From Ornithodoros turicata (Eukaryota > Arthropoda > Arachnida > Ixodida > Argasidae): 64,000 nucleotides of DNA. The DNA is taken from positions 27,305,511 to 27,369,510 of the forward strand of contig NC_088210.1 in the NCBI RefSeq assembly GCF_037126465.1, read 5' to 3'. Shown piece after piece: positions 1 through 10,455 of this stretch. The notes under the pieces were generated by a model that made no database searches, was not told the origin of the DNA, and was given only the letters and a program-made list of their open reading frames with translations. Numbering within the stretch: position 1 is the stretch's first letter; each line of letters starts with the position of its first letter. The translations under genes were made by a program, and so were the position numbers.

Positions 1-100
1 AGGACGCACATTTCCCCAGGGCGTCAGTCGTGACGTCGCCCACATACGTGAGGCCGACAACAGCAAGCCCTTTCACCATCACCACCACCACCTAGGCTGC
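1..100 (+). mobile_element. 3' fragment of tRNA-derived SINE, tail type I
   Basis: The first 100 bases match the last part of the full-length SINE at 15253-15510: a shared body end (AGGACGCACATT, CAGGGCGTCAGTCGTGACGT), the block ACATACGTGAGGCCGACAAC, then AGCAAGCCC and a CAC/CAT-rich tail. The 5' part, including the tRNA-like head, lies outside the window. The tail is a short simple repeat rather than poly(A). It is a non-autonomous retroposon fragment and encodes nothing. Confidence 0.85.
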
Positions 101-904
101 GGTCATAATCCCGGCAGTATAGGTGGCCCATGAGGTGCCGGCGAAATAAAACCTAGAACGCAATGTCCAGTACAGAGGCAAGGGTCCGGCATACTTGGTT
201 GCGGCAAACACGACTGTACGATGAGGTCTCCATCGTGCCTGACATTGCGCTCGGGATATAAGCCAACGCCTATGTTCTGTCCTCATCAGAATATAGCGAC
301 TTCCCAGCTTTAAACAACTGGGAATCGACCGCGCGCACTTGCAACACGGGTATCCGCTCGCGACGTATGTGTCACCAGTTAATAGCTCTCTCTACACCGA
401 TGGGAATATTGCTGTGGCAGATGAGGAGTCCGGAGCTCCAACTGCTTTGCTATCCTCATTAAACTTGCAGACGACGAGTGTGTGCTTCAGGTAATGCAGA
501 CGGCCGAATGTTGGGCGCTCTCAACTGTACGGCGAGTGGAGCACCTACGATTACTGGCTTCGACGAGAACGAATCCGTTTTCACTTGCTCTATAAGCGCT
601 GACGCGGATGTATGTGTGTACATCTTTTTCAGACGTCGGGAACTTCCAGAATCGCGTACGCTCATTATTCTCGTATTAGGAACTCCCAAGTAATGTTCGG
701 TTCGAGTGTGGGCCCAATTTGTTGAAGTATTTTTCAGCGGGGTTGGGGTGGGGTGGGGTGGAGGGGGGGGGGGGTTCTTGGTCAGTTGGACAGATTGTAT
801 TCTTCGGTGGAACGGAAGAAAGTTGAGGTTAGATTAATTCATTAATTAAATGGCGTGATAGCGCGCGTTGAACATCTTAGACGGTCAGTGGGAGCACTGG
901 GTTA
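101..904. other. Unassigned non-coding stretch
   Basis: I see no gene or recognisable repeat here. Short open frames on both strands at about 459-693 mirror each other and carry no recognisable motif. A G-rich run (GGGGTGGGGTGGGGTGGAGG followed by about ten Gs) lies at 738-774 and could form a G-quadruplex. Confidence 0.5.
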
Positions 905-1180
905 AGTTGGCACGCAAACACATACAACTAAAAAAGAAGTTACTTTACTCCTTTTGGGGACTAAGTTCATTGCCACTACCATTAGTCCATTTCGGGACTA
1001 AATTCGCGGAAGTCTATGCGACGTTTACGGACTATTTATAGTACTGGGGAGCAAATTGCGGGACTAGTAAGAGTAAAATGGGGAGTAATTTCAGTGTAGG
1101 GGAGTAGAAGCTGTAATTACTCCCCACGGTACAGTTTTTTTTTTCTCTCTCTCTTTTTTTCTTTTCTTTCTTTGAGTGCA
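905..1180 (+). mobile_element. MITE-A copy (TA-flanked, AGTCCCC family)
   Basis: It contains the family's recurrent blocks: TTACTCC, GGGGACTAAGTTCATTGCCA, TTAGTCCATTTCGGGACTAA, AAAATGGGGAGTAATTTCAG and TGTAATTACTCCCCA. It ends in a pyrimidine run and GAGTGCA, a decayed form of the family terminus (CTTAGAGTG). Other copies lie at 8437, 12765, 15519, 26167, 32880, 45434 and about 47240. No coding capacity. The left edge is diverged, so the boundary is approximate. Confidence 0.7.
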
Positions 1181-1190
1181 TTGTTGCGAA

Positions 1191-1547
1191 GATAGGTTAG
1201 CTCCTCTATTTCGAGACTGATAAAACGATGAGATGACGAAAATGCATGTCAGCCATAGCTGACTATTTTTTTTTAAATTTTATTTACGGTACAAAAATCC
1301 AACACCGAAGTTTTCAACTTATTTAAGAACACAAGCTTTCATGTAGCAGAATACATTCCTTCAGCCTTCTTGTTCCTGAAGAAATGTAGCTTACCACATG
1401 AAAGCTTTTGTCCTTAAGTTGAAAACTTCAGTGTTTGATTTTTGTACCGCAAATAAAATATTTTAAAAAAAGTCAGCTATGGCTGACGTGCATTTTTGTC
1501 ATCATCTCATCGTTTTATCAGTCTCGAAATAGAGGACTTAACCTAAG
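1191..1547. mobile_element. Fold-back element, ~165-bp inverted arms
   Basis: The left arm (GATAGGTTAG, CTCCTCTATTTCGAGACTGA, CGATGAGATGACGAAAATGC, GTCAGCCATAGCTGAC, GGTACAAAAATC) returns as its reverse complement from about 1390 to 1547. The centre (ACATTCCTTCAG / CTGAAGAAATGT) continues the pairing, so almost the whole element is one palindrome. It encodes no protein. It lies immediately right of a MITE-A copy. A transcript across it would fold into a long, slightly imperfect hairpin. Confidence 0.85.
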
Positions 1548-2186
1548 AAACCTAACCTAAGAAAGTTTGTGTCTTCTGTGGACGTCGACGCAATCCTTCA
1601 TTTTTCTTGTGCTATATTTCATTTGCGAAGAAAATGGAGGCACAGGACAAAGCCGCTTGTATCAGCCTTCTCTATCAGCCACACTCAGAGCTCTAACTCG
1701 CTCCGTAAATTATTTAATTCGAGAACAATGCTAGGAGCCGTAAATGAAGAGCACGAACCATCACGTCAGAATGAATGTGGACACCCTCTCTGCACAAAAT
1801 ACTGTAGTGGGAATTCGCAGGATACTGTAATCACAAAATACTGTAATCAGGAACTTGCAGATATTTCACACTTATAACCGTGTAGAGGCGGTGGTGTTCC
1901 CCTACATGAGTTCAAACCGGCGATTAGGAAATGTCCCAGCGGACGACAGGTGGTTGTGGCCTCACGCTAGGACGGTGCCGGTAGAACTTCTTCTTCTTCT
2001 TCTTCCACCACTAGGAACAGTCGCCGGCCGGTAGAACTTGCTGGCAGTATGGCGGGCATACTGGCAGTGGCGCAGTGGCGCGCGGCAGCAGAGGTGCGTC
2101 GTCGTCGTCGTCGTCCACGGGCCGCCCCCACCGGTACAAGTCCGCGAGCAAGTCGAAATAGCGCAACGCAACCGAAATATAAGACA
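1548..2186. other. Unassigned stretch with short triplet repeats
   Basis: No gene is recognised. It contains (CTT)n at about 1986-2005 and (CGT)n at about 2096-2113. These create long but low-complexity frames on both strands (runs of E, R, D or V), which I do not treat as genes. Confidence 0.5.
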
Positions 2187-2268
2187 CATGGGGACAGAGC
2201 TGCAAACCAGACGAGGACGGGCAGAGGTAAACACACCGACTGCCTGGTTTGCAGCTCTATCCCCATGT
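2187..2268. repeat. Inverted repeat (hairpin)
   Basis: ACATGGGGACAGAGCTGCAA / CCAG pairs with CTGG / TTGCAGCTCTATCCCCATGT across a loop of about 30 nt. Each arm is about 25 bp with one mismatch. Probably a small fold-back repeat; no family recognised. Confidence 0.75.
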
Positions 2269-3627
2269 ATCGTAACCGACTGGCCCAGCTTTCCACGCTT
2301 GTTGAAATGGAAGACGTACGTATGCACTGTCGCTCCGAAAAAAAGAAAAAAAAGACAACGACAAAACAAAAACCTTTGACGTTCCATCCCACCCGTACTA
2401 ATCGTATGAGGGCGCTTAAATTATAAAAAGATGGCCACGCGATCAAAGCTCTGGTTACGAATAGAGTTCGCAACACAATGCCGTTATATCGCAAATGAAA
2501 AAAAAAAAAGAAAGAAAACGAAATCCCACACACATTCGATACTTTGGAGAACAAAAAACGAAGTCCAAACCGCTTACACAACAACAAACCGCTGTAAAGC
2601 CATTCCGCTGTGTTTCTCAATCCGTGCGCATGCAAGGATTTTCGCCGGTCGCGCAAAAACAACGCATTTACGAAGAACGCCCCGCAAGCACGCACACTTT
2701 GCGAACGAGGTGTAATATGAGATATTGCTGTTATTTTATTTATTTATTTTTTTTTCAAGCCCGTTCCCACAGCACACACGATGTGCGCGACAGACGCCAA
2801 CAACGAAGACAAGCGAAGCAAAAAGCTTATTTTAGCGGGACCGCGACAGGAGAGGAAAAAAAAAAACACAAAAGAAAAACATGGGCTCGATTGTCGACGA
2901 TCGCGCAAAATGCACTACGTGACTAGGATACCCAACGCCCCGCCGGCCCGACCCAGGCTCTCTCTTTCGCTTTATTAATAGACAGGCTTAGAGGGTGCAC
3001 CGCCTGTTGTACCCTGTAAAAACAACGTGCACCCCCGTATCGGGATTTATTATTATGACTAGTACACTACCTGCGCGCGAGTTGCTGCCGCTAATGCCGC
3101 CCGCAGATAAGCAATGGCCTCCATAACGTTAGGGGTTTAATCGGATTTCGTATAGCGGCGAGAAGGCTCCTCCGTCGGCTTGTTGACGTTTAGAGAAGGG
3201 AGTTAAGATGTTTGCGGAGTTTGAAAACGTGTCGTGGTGGGTGTCCGACGTGGTGTGTGGGAAGACGTTGGATGGGGTGGCTGGAAGGTGACAAATCATC
3301 GGATGTGTCGGGTAGTATGTCCGCTTTTATTGTACGGTCTTTGAGATGGCAGTTTCGGGTGAAGTTTCCACGGGAGACGTGTGACGTAGTGCCTGTGGAA
3401 ACGTGTTCCTAAGTCGTAGACTGGCGACGTTGGATCTTCGAACGCATCCTATTTATGCAGCGGCTACCGTGCGTTGATTGGCTGCTATGCTGGCAGATAT
3501 ACGGCGATGGCATAGTTTCTTCACGCGCGTGTCAGCGAGGTGTGGAGCACTATTACATTTTACCGTTTAAATGAAAAGTTCGCTCCCCGGCGTAATTGAA
3601 ATTGATATGTCTGGCAGTAGCGTCCCC
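2269..3627. other. Unassigned non-coding stretch
   Basis: No gene or known repeat is recognised. A-rich runs at 2339-2355, 2496-2512 and 2855-2868 generate lysine-rich frames that look artefactual. Confidence 0.5.
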
Positions 3628-3766
3628 AACAACACCGAATATCCTCTGGATGTACGTATAATGTCCTACCGAATTCGCACGTCCGATGGATATCTGGGGG
3701 ATATCCATCGGACGTGCGAATCCGTAAGGACATTACTCGTACATCCAGAGGATATTCGCTGTTGTT
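3628..3766. repeat. Near-perfect 67-bp-arm hairpin
   Basis: The left arm (3628-3694) and right arm (3700-3766) are nearly exact reverse complements, with only about five loop bases (TGGGG). Key paired blocks are CACGTCCGATGGATATC / GATATCCATCGGACGTG and ATATCCTCTGGATGTAC / GTACATCCAGAGGATAT, with a few mismatches further out. It is either a small fold-back transposon or a hairpin-RNA locus. Open frames appear on both strands only because the two arms mirror each other. Confidence 0.85.
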
Positions 3767-4350
3767 GTGAGTGTGCCTCCAAACAACCCCCCTCTGATCC
3801 CATTCGCTCGAAATCCATGTGTTTCCAAAGTTATACATAATCTGTCGTGAGCACCTGCAGCGAACCTGCACTCAACGTGGAGGAGCAAGCGGGAGAATCT
3901 CCTCATCAATTCGCGTGACGTTTCTGTGACGTTCCCGCCAGGATGGTCACGTCTGAGTGCCCTCCCCCACGCCTCCTCCTCACCAATTCCCCGCAGCCCG
4001 ACACAAAGAATTCCACGGCAGGAGCGACGTAAGCAAATCGTTCACACAGTTGAGGCCAGGGAGAAAGGGAACGCCCCCGTGACGTCACACCGTCGTCACA
4101 CTGACGTCGCGCGTATGTCTCTGGGCGCGTGAATCTCGAACCGTGCAGATCCCAGTGGTTCTGTAATGCCAATAATAATAAACTATACCGGTCAAGTCGG
4201 CGAGGAGGAAAACTGGGATTCGGTCAATTAGGGAATTCGCTACCCATAGCAACAACATGGGGGACAAGCAACCACAGTAGTTAGTAGTAGTGAGTAGTAA
4301 AAGTACTTCGTAGTCAGTAGTAGTCTACATAACAACAACAGTTAGTTGAT
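3767..4350. other. Unassigned stretch with GTAGTA-rich segment
   Basis: No gene is recognised. TAGTAGTAGTGAGTAGTAA-type short repeats occur at 4279-4325, just before the MITE-D copy. Confidence 0.5.
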
Positions 4351-4351
4351 A

Positions 4352-4491
4352 CCCAAGCAGCACACCATCTTGGCCCAATATTGGACCGATATTGGCAATA
4401 CTGGCCCAGTATTGGTCTAATCTTGGTCCACCATAGGGCCGGGATTGCCAATATTGGCTCATTATTGGGTCAAGATGTTGTGTTATTTGAG
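4352..4491. mobile_element. MITE-D copy (CCAATATTGG palindrome family)
   Basis: The left end CCCAAGCAGCACACCATCTT and right end AAGATGTTGTGTTATTTGAG are inverted repeats. The interior is built of repeats of CCAATATTGG and variants (CCGATATTGG, CCAGTATTGG). Copies with the same ends lie at 11785-11902 and 38186-38305. It is non-coding, and this copy is the most diverged of the three. Confidence 0.85.
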
Positions 4492-6674
4492 CAGTGTAAA
4501 TAGTTGAATAAATTTGTTCACACAACAAAAATCTACGAACTCATGCTTGGAAGCCGTGCTATCCATGTAAACGACGGTCGAAGTCTCATCCATCGTTGTC
4601 ACCTACCTCGAAAAAAAAAAAAAAAAAAAGAGAGAGAGGGAGAGAAAGAAAGGAAGCAGTGGATACGAGACTGTTGTGCTTCGCCGCAAGGCGCCTACAG
4701 ATCACGTCTTCCGGAAACATCTCCGCTTTAGGGCTTTTATGTAGAAATTCTAGCTTCAAACGCGCAAACAAAATCTCCAGCCCATTTTGCGAGAGCAGAT
4801 TGAAAACACGGCATCAAGAATACACAAATCTAGCAATGTTCTGTCTATAGTCAGCGAGCTGTCTGTAGAGTCACTCTATACCGCGATATCGCTGCCATGC
4901 CGAGATTTCCCGCTCTCTTGAATTTAGTTCTGCGTGGGGCGGTATTTTTTAGTGGATATGGAGAGAAAGCGCTTTTCCCCGTTCGAAATAGCACTCCGAC
5001 TGCATACGCGGTTCTTCTGGACGAACGCGCTTTCCGTTCACGCTTCTAAGAAATCCTTAGGCAGTTACAAAACGTTTTTAAATCATCTAAAAGGCGGACA
5101 TATTGCTGCACTCAGAGGGAGGATGTTTAACGGTGCAGCTGAATTCGGAATGAGAATGCATGAAACCGTGACAACATTTCATCCAGATCCATCTTCCGTG
5201 GCCAGCGGTAATGGAATATTGCTTGAAACTTCGGTTTACAATAATCACAGAGTGTGGTCCGTCTGTGTAAGTATAGGTATACAAAAGGCAGAATAAGCAC
5301 TCAGGGCTAATGGAGCAGATTTATTCCACGGAAGAGTGGAAGTGACAACATATATCGGTACTATGCAACGCGCTGCATAAAATTAGGGAGCGACGGTGAA
5401 TATCTTCTGTATAGTGTTTGTGAAGGTATGTGTACACACAGTCCCAGGCATGTAGGTTTCACGAAAGAGGAGGGTTGCCGTATGATAAAGAACGTTTAGT
5501 TTCTCTTATATAGGACAAGCTGTACAGTTCTGCGCGGTATTCTTAAATTTTATTTTGATATCTCGAGCCGATACTTTTTTTTTTTTTCACGCTACCGAAC
5601 TGAATTACGAAGCTGACAAATGCCAGTCATTGTATTTGTTCATGCTAGGGAAGAGTTTCGGAGCACTACTAGAGGTTGTTGGGGGGAAAAAAGTGTAGGG
5701 CTATCATGAGTGACGCTCTGCTCAGAAGGACGCACGAAAATATATTCATCCCTCGACAATGTTACCTTAAATGTTGATACATACGCATCATGGAGGTACG
5801 TACTACACTGAAAAAGGGTGTTAGAAGGCGGCAAACGATATTCACCGCTTTATATATACTAACCAAACCAAGCCAGTGCCTACAGCTGTCAGCTCTCGCT
5901 ATATATACCTGTCACGTTTTAATTCAAAGCAGTAGTTATCTTTCCTCATGAAATTGAAAATGCAGTTAAAATCGCTATTTTGCTAAGCACCATGCCTTCT
6001 AATGCAACAACAACAACAACAACAGAGTGCTAATGCAGAGTTGTTGCTGAATGAGCGAGCTACGAAGCGCTTGCAAAACAGAATTCCCGTGCACGATGTT
6101 GTCTACTCGCGCAGCCATTCTCTGCGGTTGTTTGAGGCAAAACAACGAGAGTCAGCTGCTGTAGGCGTAATTTCATCTGCCAAAGACACCGTGGGCCGCG
6201 ACTGCGCCGCTTAACGAACTAGCGGGCTCAGTCTCGCGTAAAGCGTATACCCACAAGGATAAACCGGCTCTGTTGTGTACAGCGATGTCTCCTTGTCAGA
6301 CAGCCACTATGCATGCCAGTAATTAAGAACTCTGACTGGTACCGTGCGCAGCATCTGAGATCTGCTGTCATCGCCAGTTATGAGCCTTAAGGTGCCACAT
6401 GCACTTAGCTCTCTCTTTCTTTGTCATGATAACGGAAATGATGGCAAGCAATTATACTTTTCTCTAGTCACGGGAATCTTTGCGAAGCTATGTCGACTAT
6501 GTTCGCGGGGGCAAAATGGGTATTTCAACGCAGTTGCTCGTTTCAAGATCCTTGGAAAATTGAAATACTTTCAAGGAGAATTGTCTCCCATTCTGTTATA
6601 TCACTTTTGCACGAATGGCTCTAAATAAAGAGTTCATTGGTTAAGCTTAGGTACTTAGTGATCTAGTAGTTATA
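4492..6674. other. Unassigned stretch; A-run and (CAA)n
   Basis: No gene is recognised. The longest frame (4934-5296, plus, 120 residues) shows no motif, no flanking splice signals and no codon signature that I can point to. Low-complexity tracts are an A-run at 4611-4629 followed by GA-rich DNA, a T-run at 5575-5587, and (CAA)n at 6004-6024. Confidence 0.45.
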
Positions 6675-6777
6675 CACTGTTAGAAATGAACTTCACCGCA
6701 TAGCACGCTCCTAGCCAACCATCATCTCGAATGATATCGTTATCTGCCCTGATTTACTGAAAAAGGGAGGCGTATGT
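6675..6777 (+). mobile_element. Left half of a MITE-B fold-back
   Basis: After TA at 6673-6674 comes the family terminus CACTGTTAGAAATGAACTTC, then the blocks CATAGCACGCTCCTAGCCAA, AATGATATCGTTATCTGCCC and AGGCGTATGTCAC. The mirror-image right half seen in the four complete copies is missing, so this is a truncated or recombined copy. Confidence 0.85.
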
Positions 6778-8436
6778 CACTCCCCCTCCCCCTTTTTTTT
6801 AGCTTGAGCGCGGCCAACAACGGCAAGCTACCTCGACACCCCCCCCCTCTCAACGACCTCTTTAGCACTTTGCTCTCCCCGACGAACTCCTGCACCCTCT
6901 ACGCATCTCCACCCTTCATCCTCTATCCTCCATCCGTCTTGCTTTTTTCTTTTTTGCTATAGTCGTGATGACGCCCACTTCTGAGTGACCATCAACGGCG
7001 AGCCGCTCCTGCCCCTCCCCCGTCTGTTTTTATAGTGAGAGGATGTCCACTTGGCAGCCTGCTCAACTGCACAATACGGCATGTATATTGCTCTCGCAGC
7101 TTTTTTTTACAATAAACCTGCGCAGAATAAACAAGAGGGTACACTGTACATAATCATAAGCAGACACAGTTCACGTCTGTTCTTCCTGAGAACGTCCCAA
7201 AGAATGTTTGGTTTTTGCGCCTGTTCTCCTTCACTCCACTCTTTTCTTTTTCGACCTCGATAAGTATTATAATAGCATCCCATTTGATGCATTGAGTGTT
7301 TGATTGGATTTCATGTTTTGATGCATCATCATCTAGAAAGATTCATGAAGCGCGTCTCGCGATTCTCATGAGCTCTGAAGTTTATATCTTTGTTTTTTTT
7401 TAAATAATAAGCCATTTTCTAAGAACGAACGTTTAACAGCCTCGAGGTCGTATGTACATTGACCAGGTCGTCCTCGAATGCACGACTTTTCTTCTGGTAA
7501 AACGTCAATGCGTGTAAATCTACTCCCAATTATTATAATTATAATATAGTAATATAATAATTATATAATATATAATGTAATATATATATAATTATAATTA
7601 TGTAAAGCAGTTTCTTTCTGTCAGCCCCATGAAAGCACAATTTCCCACGTAATACGATATCGATTGACACCTCACTCATGTTTTATCACCGAGCCATCTG
7701 AAACATGTATATTCATCCGCACCCTCCTTTTCATCATTTCTTCGCGTCATCGTTTTTTGAAACAATTGTCGACGCGAACGACGAAGCAACGCCTCGACGA
7801 ACCAGCCAGCCTTACAGATAGCGTGGTTGTTGTCATCATTACCGATCCCCGGCCCAGATTTCTCGCTGACCGCTGTCCATCGTCAGCGATATTCTGTCTC
7901 CGTACTTAACGAGCACCTTTGGCGAGACGATCGGAAATTTCGTCCGAACGCAGACGACAGCGGATATAAGGACACCTATAGTTACCCGACACTCTCGTCC
8001 AATGGGTGCTTCGGAGACGGTTGACAACAACCAATCATTATGATTCCCGCTTCGGTTCGCCATCTTGGCGCCCACCCATCGCCATTTTGTGCTCATTTTG
8101 CGGCCCTTCTACGTGCGTGCAGAGTTAAACGGTGACCTTTTTATGCGTTTCCATCATTTTGCGGAATATTCTTTTCGCCCCTCTCGGCGTGTGAGCGCTC
8201 CACCCAAGAAATGAAGGCATTCGTAAAGAGAAAAAGTCACGTCGTGGAGACTCACTTTTGGAGACTTACTGTCTCGGGACGACGGCTATCACATCCCGCG
8301 GATTTAACACCCGCCAATCTGTTTGCACCTTTGCTATCCGGTTGTTTTTATTTCTATTAGAATATGGAAGTGGACAGAACAAGAAGGCGAAACACGGTGG
8401 GGCTGGTGGGTTCCACCAGAGTGGAGCCGGATACCC
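6778..8436. other. Unassigned stretch; AT-rich core
   Basis: No gene is recognised. Pyrimidine-rich DNA occupies about 6780-6960. At 7532-7603 there is an almost pure A/T segment of TATAATATATAA-type repeats, a likely microsatellite or easily unwound tract. Confidence 0.5.
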
Positions 8437-8560
8437 CACACTCTGAGGGGGAAAAAAAAGAGGGTAAATTTGAGAGCTGCTTCTTAGTCCCCTTGATTGC
8501 CCAGTTACCCTCCATTTTAGTCCCCTTACCGTAAGATTTACCCCACAGCACTGTAAATAG
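8437..8560 (+). mobile_element. MITE-A 5' fragment
   Basis: CACACTCTGAGGGGGAAAAA is followed by GAGAGCTGCTTCTTAGTCCC, TACCCTCCATTTTAGTCCCC and ATTTACCCCACAGCACTGTA. This parallels the first 130 bases of the intact 15519-16050 copy block for block. The remainder is absent. Confidence 0.75.
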
Positions 8561-8655
8561 TATTTAAACTTCGCGTATAATACTTCCTACATTATGTCCG
8601 TTATACAAGAGTCAGTCACGTTTCAGAATGTTTTATAAAAATGTCTTACTCTTTC

Positions 8656-9162
8656 CAGTATTGGGTAAGTTACTAAAAAAGTAAGTTAGTTAGTCTGTAA
8701 AAATAGTAACTGAGATACCGGTACTTTTTATATGTAACTTGTTAGTCTGTAAAAATAGTAACTGAGTTACAGGTACCTTTTAGATGTAACTTGTGAGTCC
8801 GTAGAAATGGTAACTGAGTTACAGGTACTTTTTGTGTGTAACTTGTTAGTCTGTAAAAATAGTAACTGCGTTACATCTCTGTTTTTTAAGTGTAACTTGT
8901 TAGGGCTACAGTTACCACCTTAAAGTAACTTAGTTACTTTACTGTTGCATATGTAACTAAAAAAATTGTTTTAGCACTTGTAGTGCCCAAGCCCCCACAA
9001 CCATACCGTGTTATAAACATTGTAATACTGTTACATTTTACAGTTACTTTAAACAAAAGCGGTAGCCAGTTACAGGATACCTTTGCAGAAAAGTAGCTAG
9101 TTACTGCAAAAAGTAACTAGCTATATTTACAAGTTGCTTGTAACTTAAAGTTACTACCCAAG
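8656..9162. mobile_element. Terminal-repeat MITE with internal 52-bp tandem array
   Basis: The ends are inverted: CAGTATTGGGTAAGTTACT on the left and AGTTACTACCCAAGAGTG on the right. The interior is saturated with GTAACT/AGTTAC hexamers. From about 8692 a unit of about 52 bp (AGTCTGTAAAAATAGTAACT, GAGTTACAGGTAC, TGTAACTTGT) repeats at least four times, with starts near 8692, 8744, 8796 and 8848. Non-coding. The ends and 'AGTAACT' composition resemble non-autonomous hAT-like elements, but no 8-bp target duplication is clear, so the superfamily is uncertain. Confidence 0.7.
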
Positions 9163-9614
9163 AGTGATCCGTTTCACGAGCCCTTTTCTTGGGTGATGAC
9201 CCCCGTACCTTTCCTCAATGTTTATAACCTTTTACGTGATATCGGCTACTTGAAGAACCTGTAGTTTTAAAACCACATTTACTTGCTTTCGGAATCCATT
9301 TTTACCTTCATCTTTCCTTTCCGTTGGCTGGTTGTTTGGTAAAAACCAAAAGAGAAAGAAAAGAAAAATATAGAGACGTTGGCCCAACTGTACATTGGGC
9401 CGGCTACTCCAGTATGCTTATGGTAGCTAGGTATGGATACCAAGAAGTCTAAAAGGATGTTTGTTCCACAAAAGTCCTAAGGGAGGTGATCACTGAGTGT
9501 GAAACATGTCGATGTGCTGCTGGCCAGTCACCGAGTACTTTCTTCTTCCTTTATATACCTTGCTCTTAGGCGTAGCTCATCTTTCCTCTTCTCGCCATTT
9601 TTTTGTCCCACCAT
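9163..9614. other. Unassigned stretch, possible old repeat
   Basis: No gene is seen. The segment from about 9385 (GTTGGCCCAACTGTACATTG, then GCTGGCCAGTCACCGAGTAC) resembles parts of 24840-25010 and about 39445-39475 (TTGGCCAGCTCGCCAGTACT). This suggests remnants of one old dispersed family, too diverged to classify by eye. Confidence 0.4.
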
Positions 9615-9628
9615 GGCCATAATGGCGT

Positions 9629-9882
9629 CAATGATAATGGTACCGTGATGTTACACGTAACGTTTGTCTGCCCAGTGTGGCGACACGTTGCACGTGCCGC
9701 AGGGTAGGACTGCGGATAATTTCGACCACCTGGGGTTCTTTTGACGTGCGCCGGAAATCTCCGACACAACGATGCTGGAAGCAATATTTACCGCCCCCAC
9801 ATTGCTACCATCCTCGGCCGGGATCGAACCCGCGATCTTGAGCTCAGCAAGCCAACACGCTACCGATTGAGCTACCGAGGAC
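9629..9882 (-). mobile_element. tRNA-derived SINE with 14-bp target duplication
   Basis: Identical 14-bp copies of GGCCATAATGGCGT flank the element at 9615-9628 and 9883-9896. Read on the minus strand it begins TCCTCGGTAGCTCAATCGGT, with an A box (TAGCTCAATCGG, 9863-9874) and a B box (GGTTCGATCCC, 9820-9830). The ends TCCTCGG and CCGAGGA of the head pair like an acceptor stem, but the D and T arms are imperfect, so this is not a functional tRNA. The body contains AAAAGAACCCCAGGTGGTCG and AATTATCCGCAGTCC, a core also present in the 55.5-kb SINE. The perfect duplication suggests relatively recent insertion. Confidence 0.9.
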
Positions 9883-9958
9883 GGCCATAATGGCGTATAG
9901 GCGTTATAAAACCTCAGCTCATCACCATCATCATCACAGAGTTCCCTATAGAGATCCT

Positions 9959-10455
9959 GGCTGCGTTCCAATACCTCGCGCCCGCGAAGCCGCCTGACTA
10001 GGGAGCTGAGTAGACCCCTTTGCTTGTCACTATTGGAACAGGCTTGCCTAGCCGAGGCGCCTGTGGCGCCATCTCGTTGCTCATGCAAGAAATGCGTACG
10101 GCGCAAGCACAGCAGGGCTGTAATGCGCTAAGTTTGTAGGACATCGTGCATAAACTGTCACCTTCACAACTAAACATGTGTTGCAACTCTCTACGCAGTT
10201 TTAAAAAAAACATACCACTATGTGCAACTTTACATTTAAAGCCAGCAGAAACAGTGGGCACGCTGGTACCGTCAACGCGCGTCTCCATCCCGGCTGTCAG
10301 ATGGTCAGGCGTATAACTAGACTGCATCGATGCGCACTAGGCGGTAGCCGACTGAATAGCGGACTTGGCGAGATTTGGAACGAGGACTTAACATGGCGGC
10401 ACTTCCGGTTCGACCGCTAGGCAGTCGACTAACCGGGGTATTGGAACGCAGCCCC
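9959..10455. mobile_element. Short terminal-inverted-repeat element
   Basis: GGCTGCGTTCCAATACC at the left end is matched by GGTATTGGAACGCAGCC at the right end (17 bp). The interior has no transposase-like frame, so this is a non-autonomous DNA element of about 0.5 kb. The open frame through it (minus strand, about 9998-10327) has no recognisable domain. The exact target duplication is unclear. Confidence 0.65.

Noticed and set aside
1962..2695. 242-residue minus-strand frame
   Set aside because: It crosses a hairpin (2187-2268), (CTT)n and (CGT)n repeats and A-runs. The product is low-complexity (runs of E, R and F) with no domain.
4934..5296. 120-residue plus-strand frame
   Set aside because: No motif, no upstream promoter or splice context, and length is within chance expectation for 64 kb.
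9810..9882. Functional tRNA gene
   Set aside because: The acceptor stem pairs, but D and T arms are imperfect and it is the head of a SINE with a 14-bp duplication.
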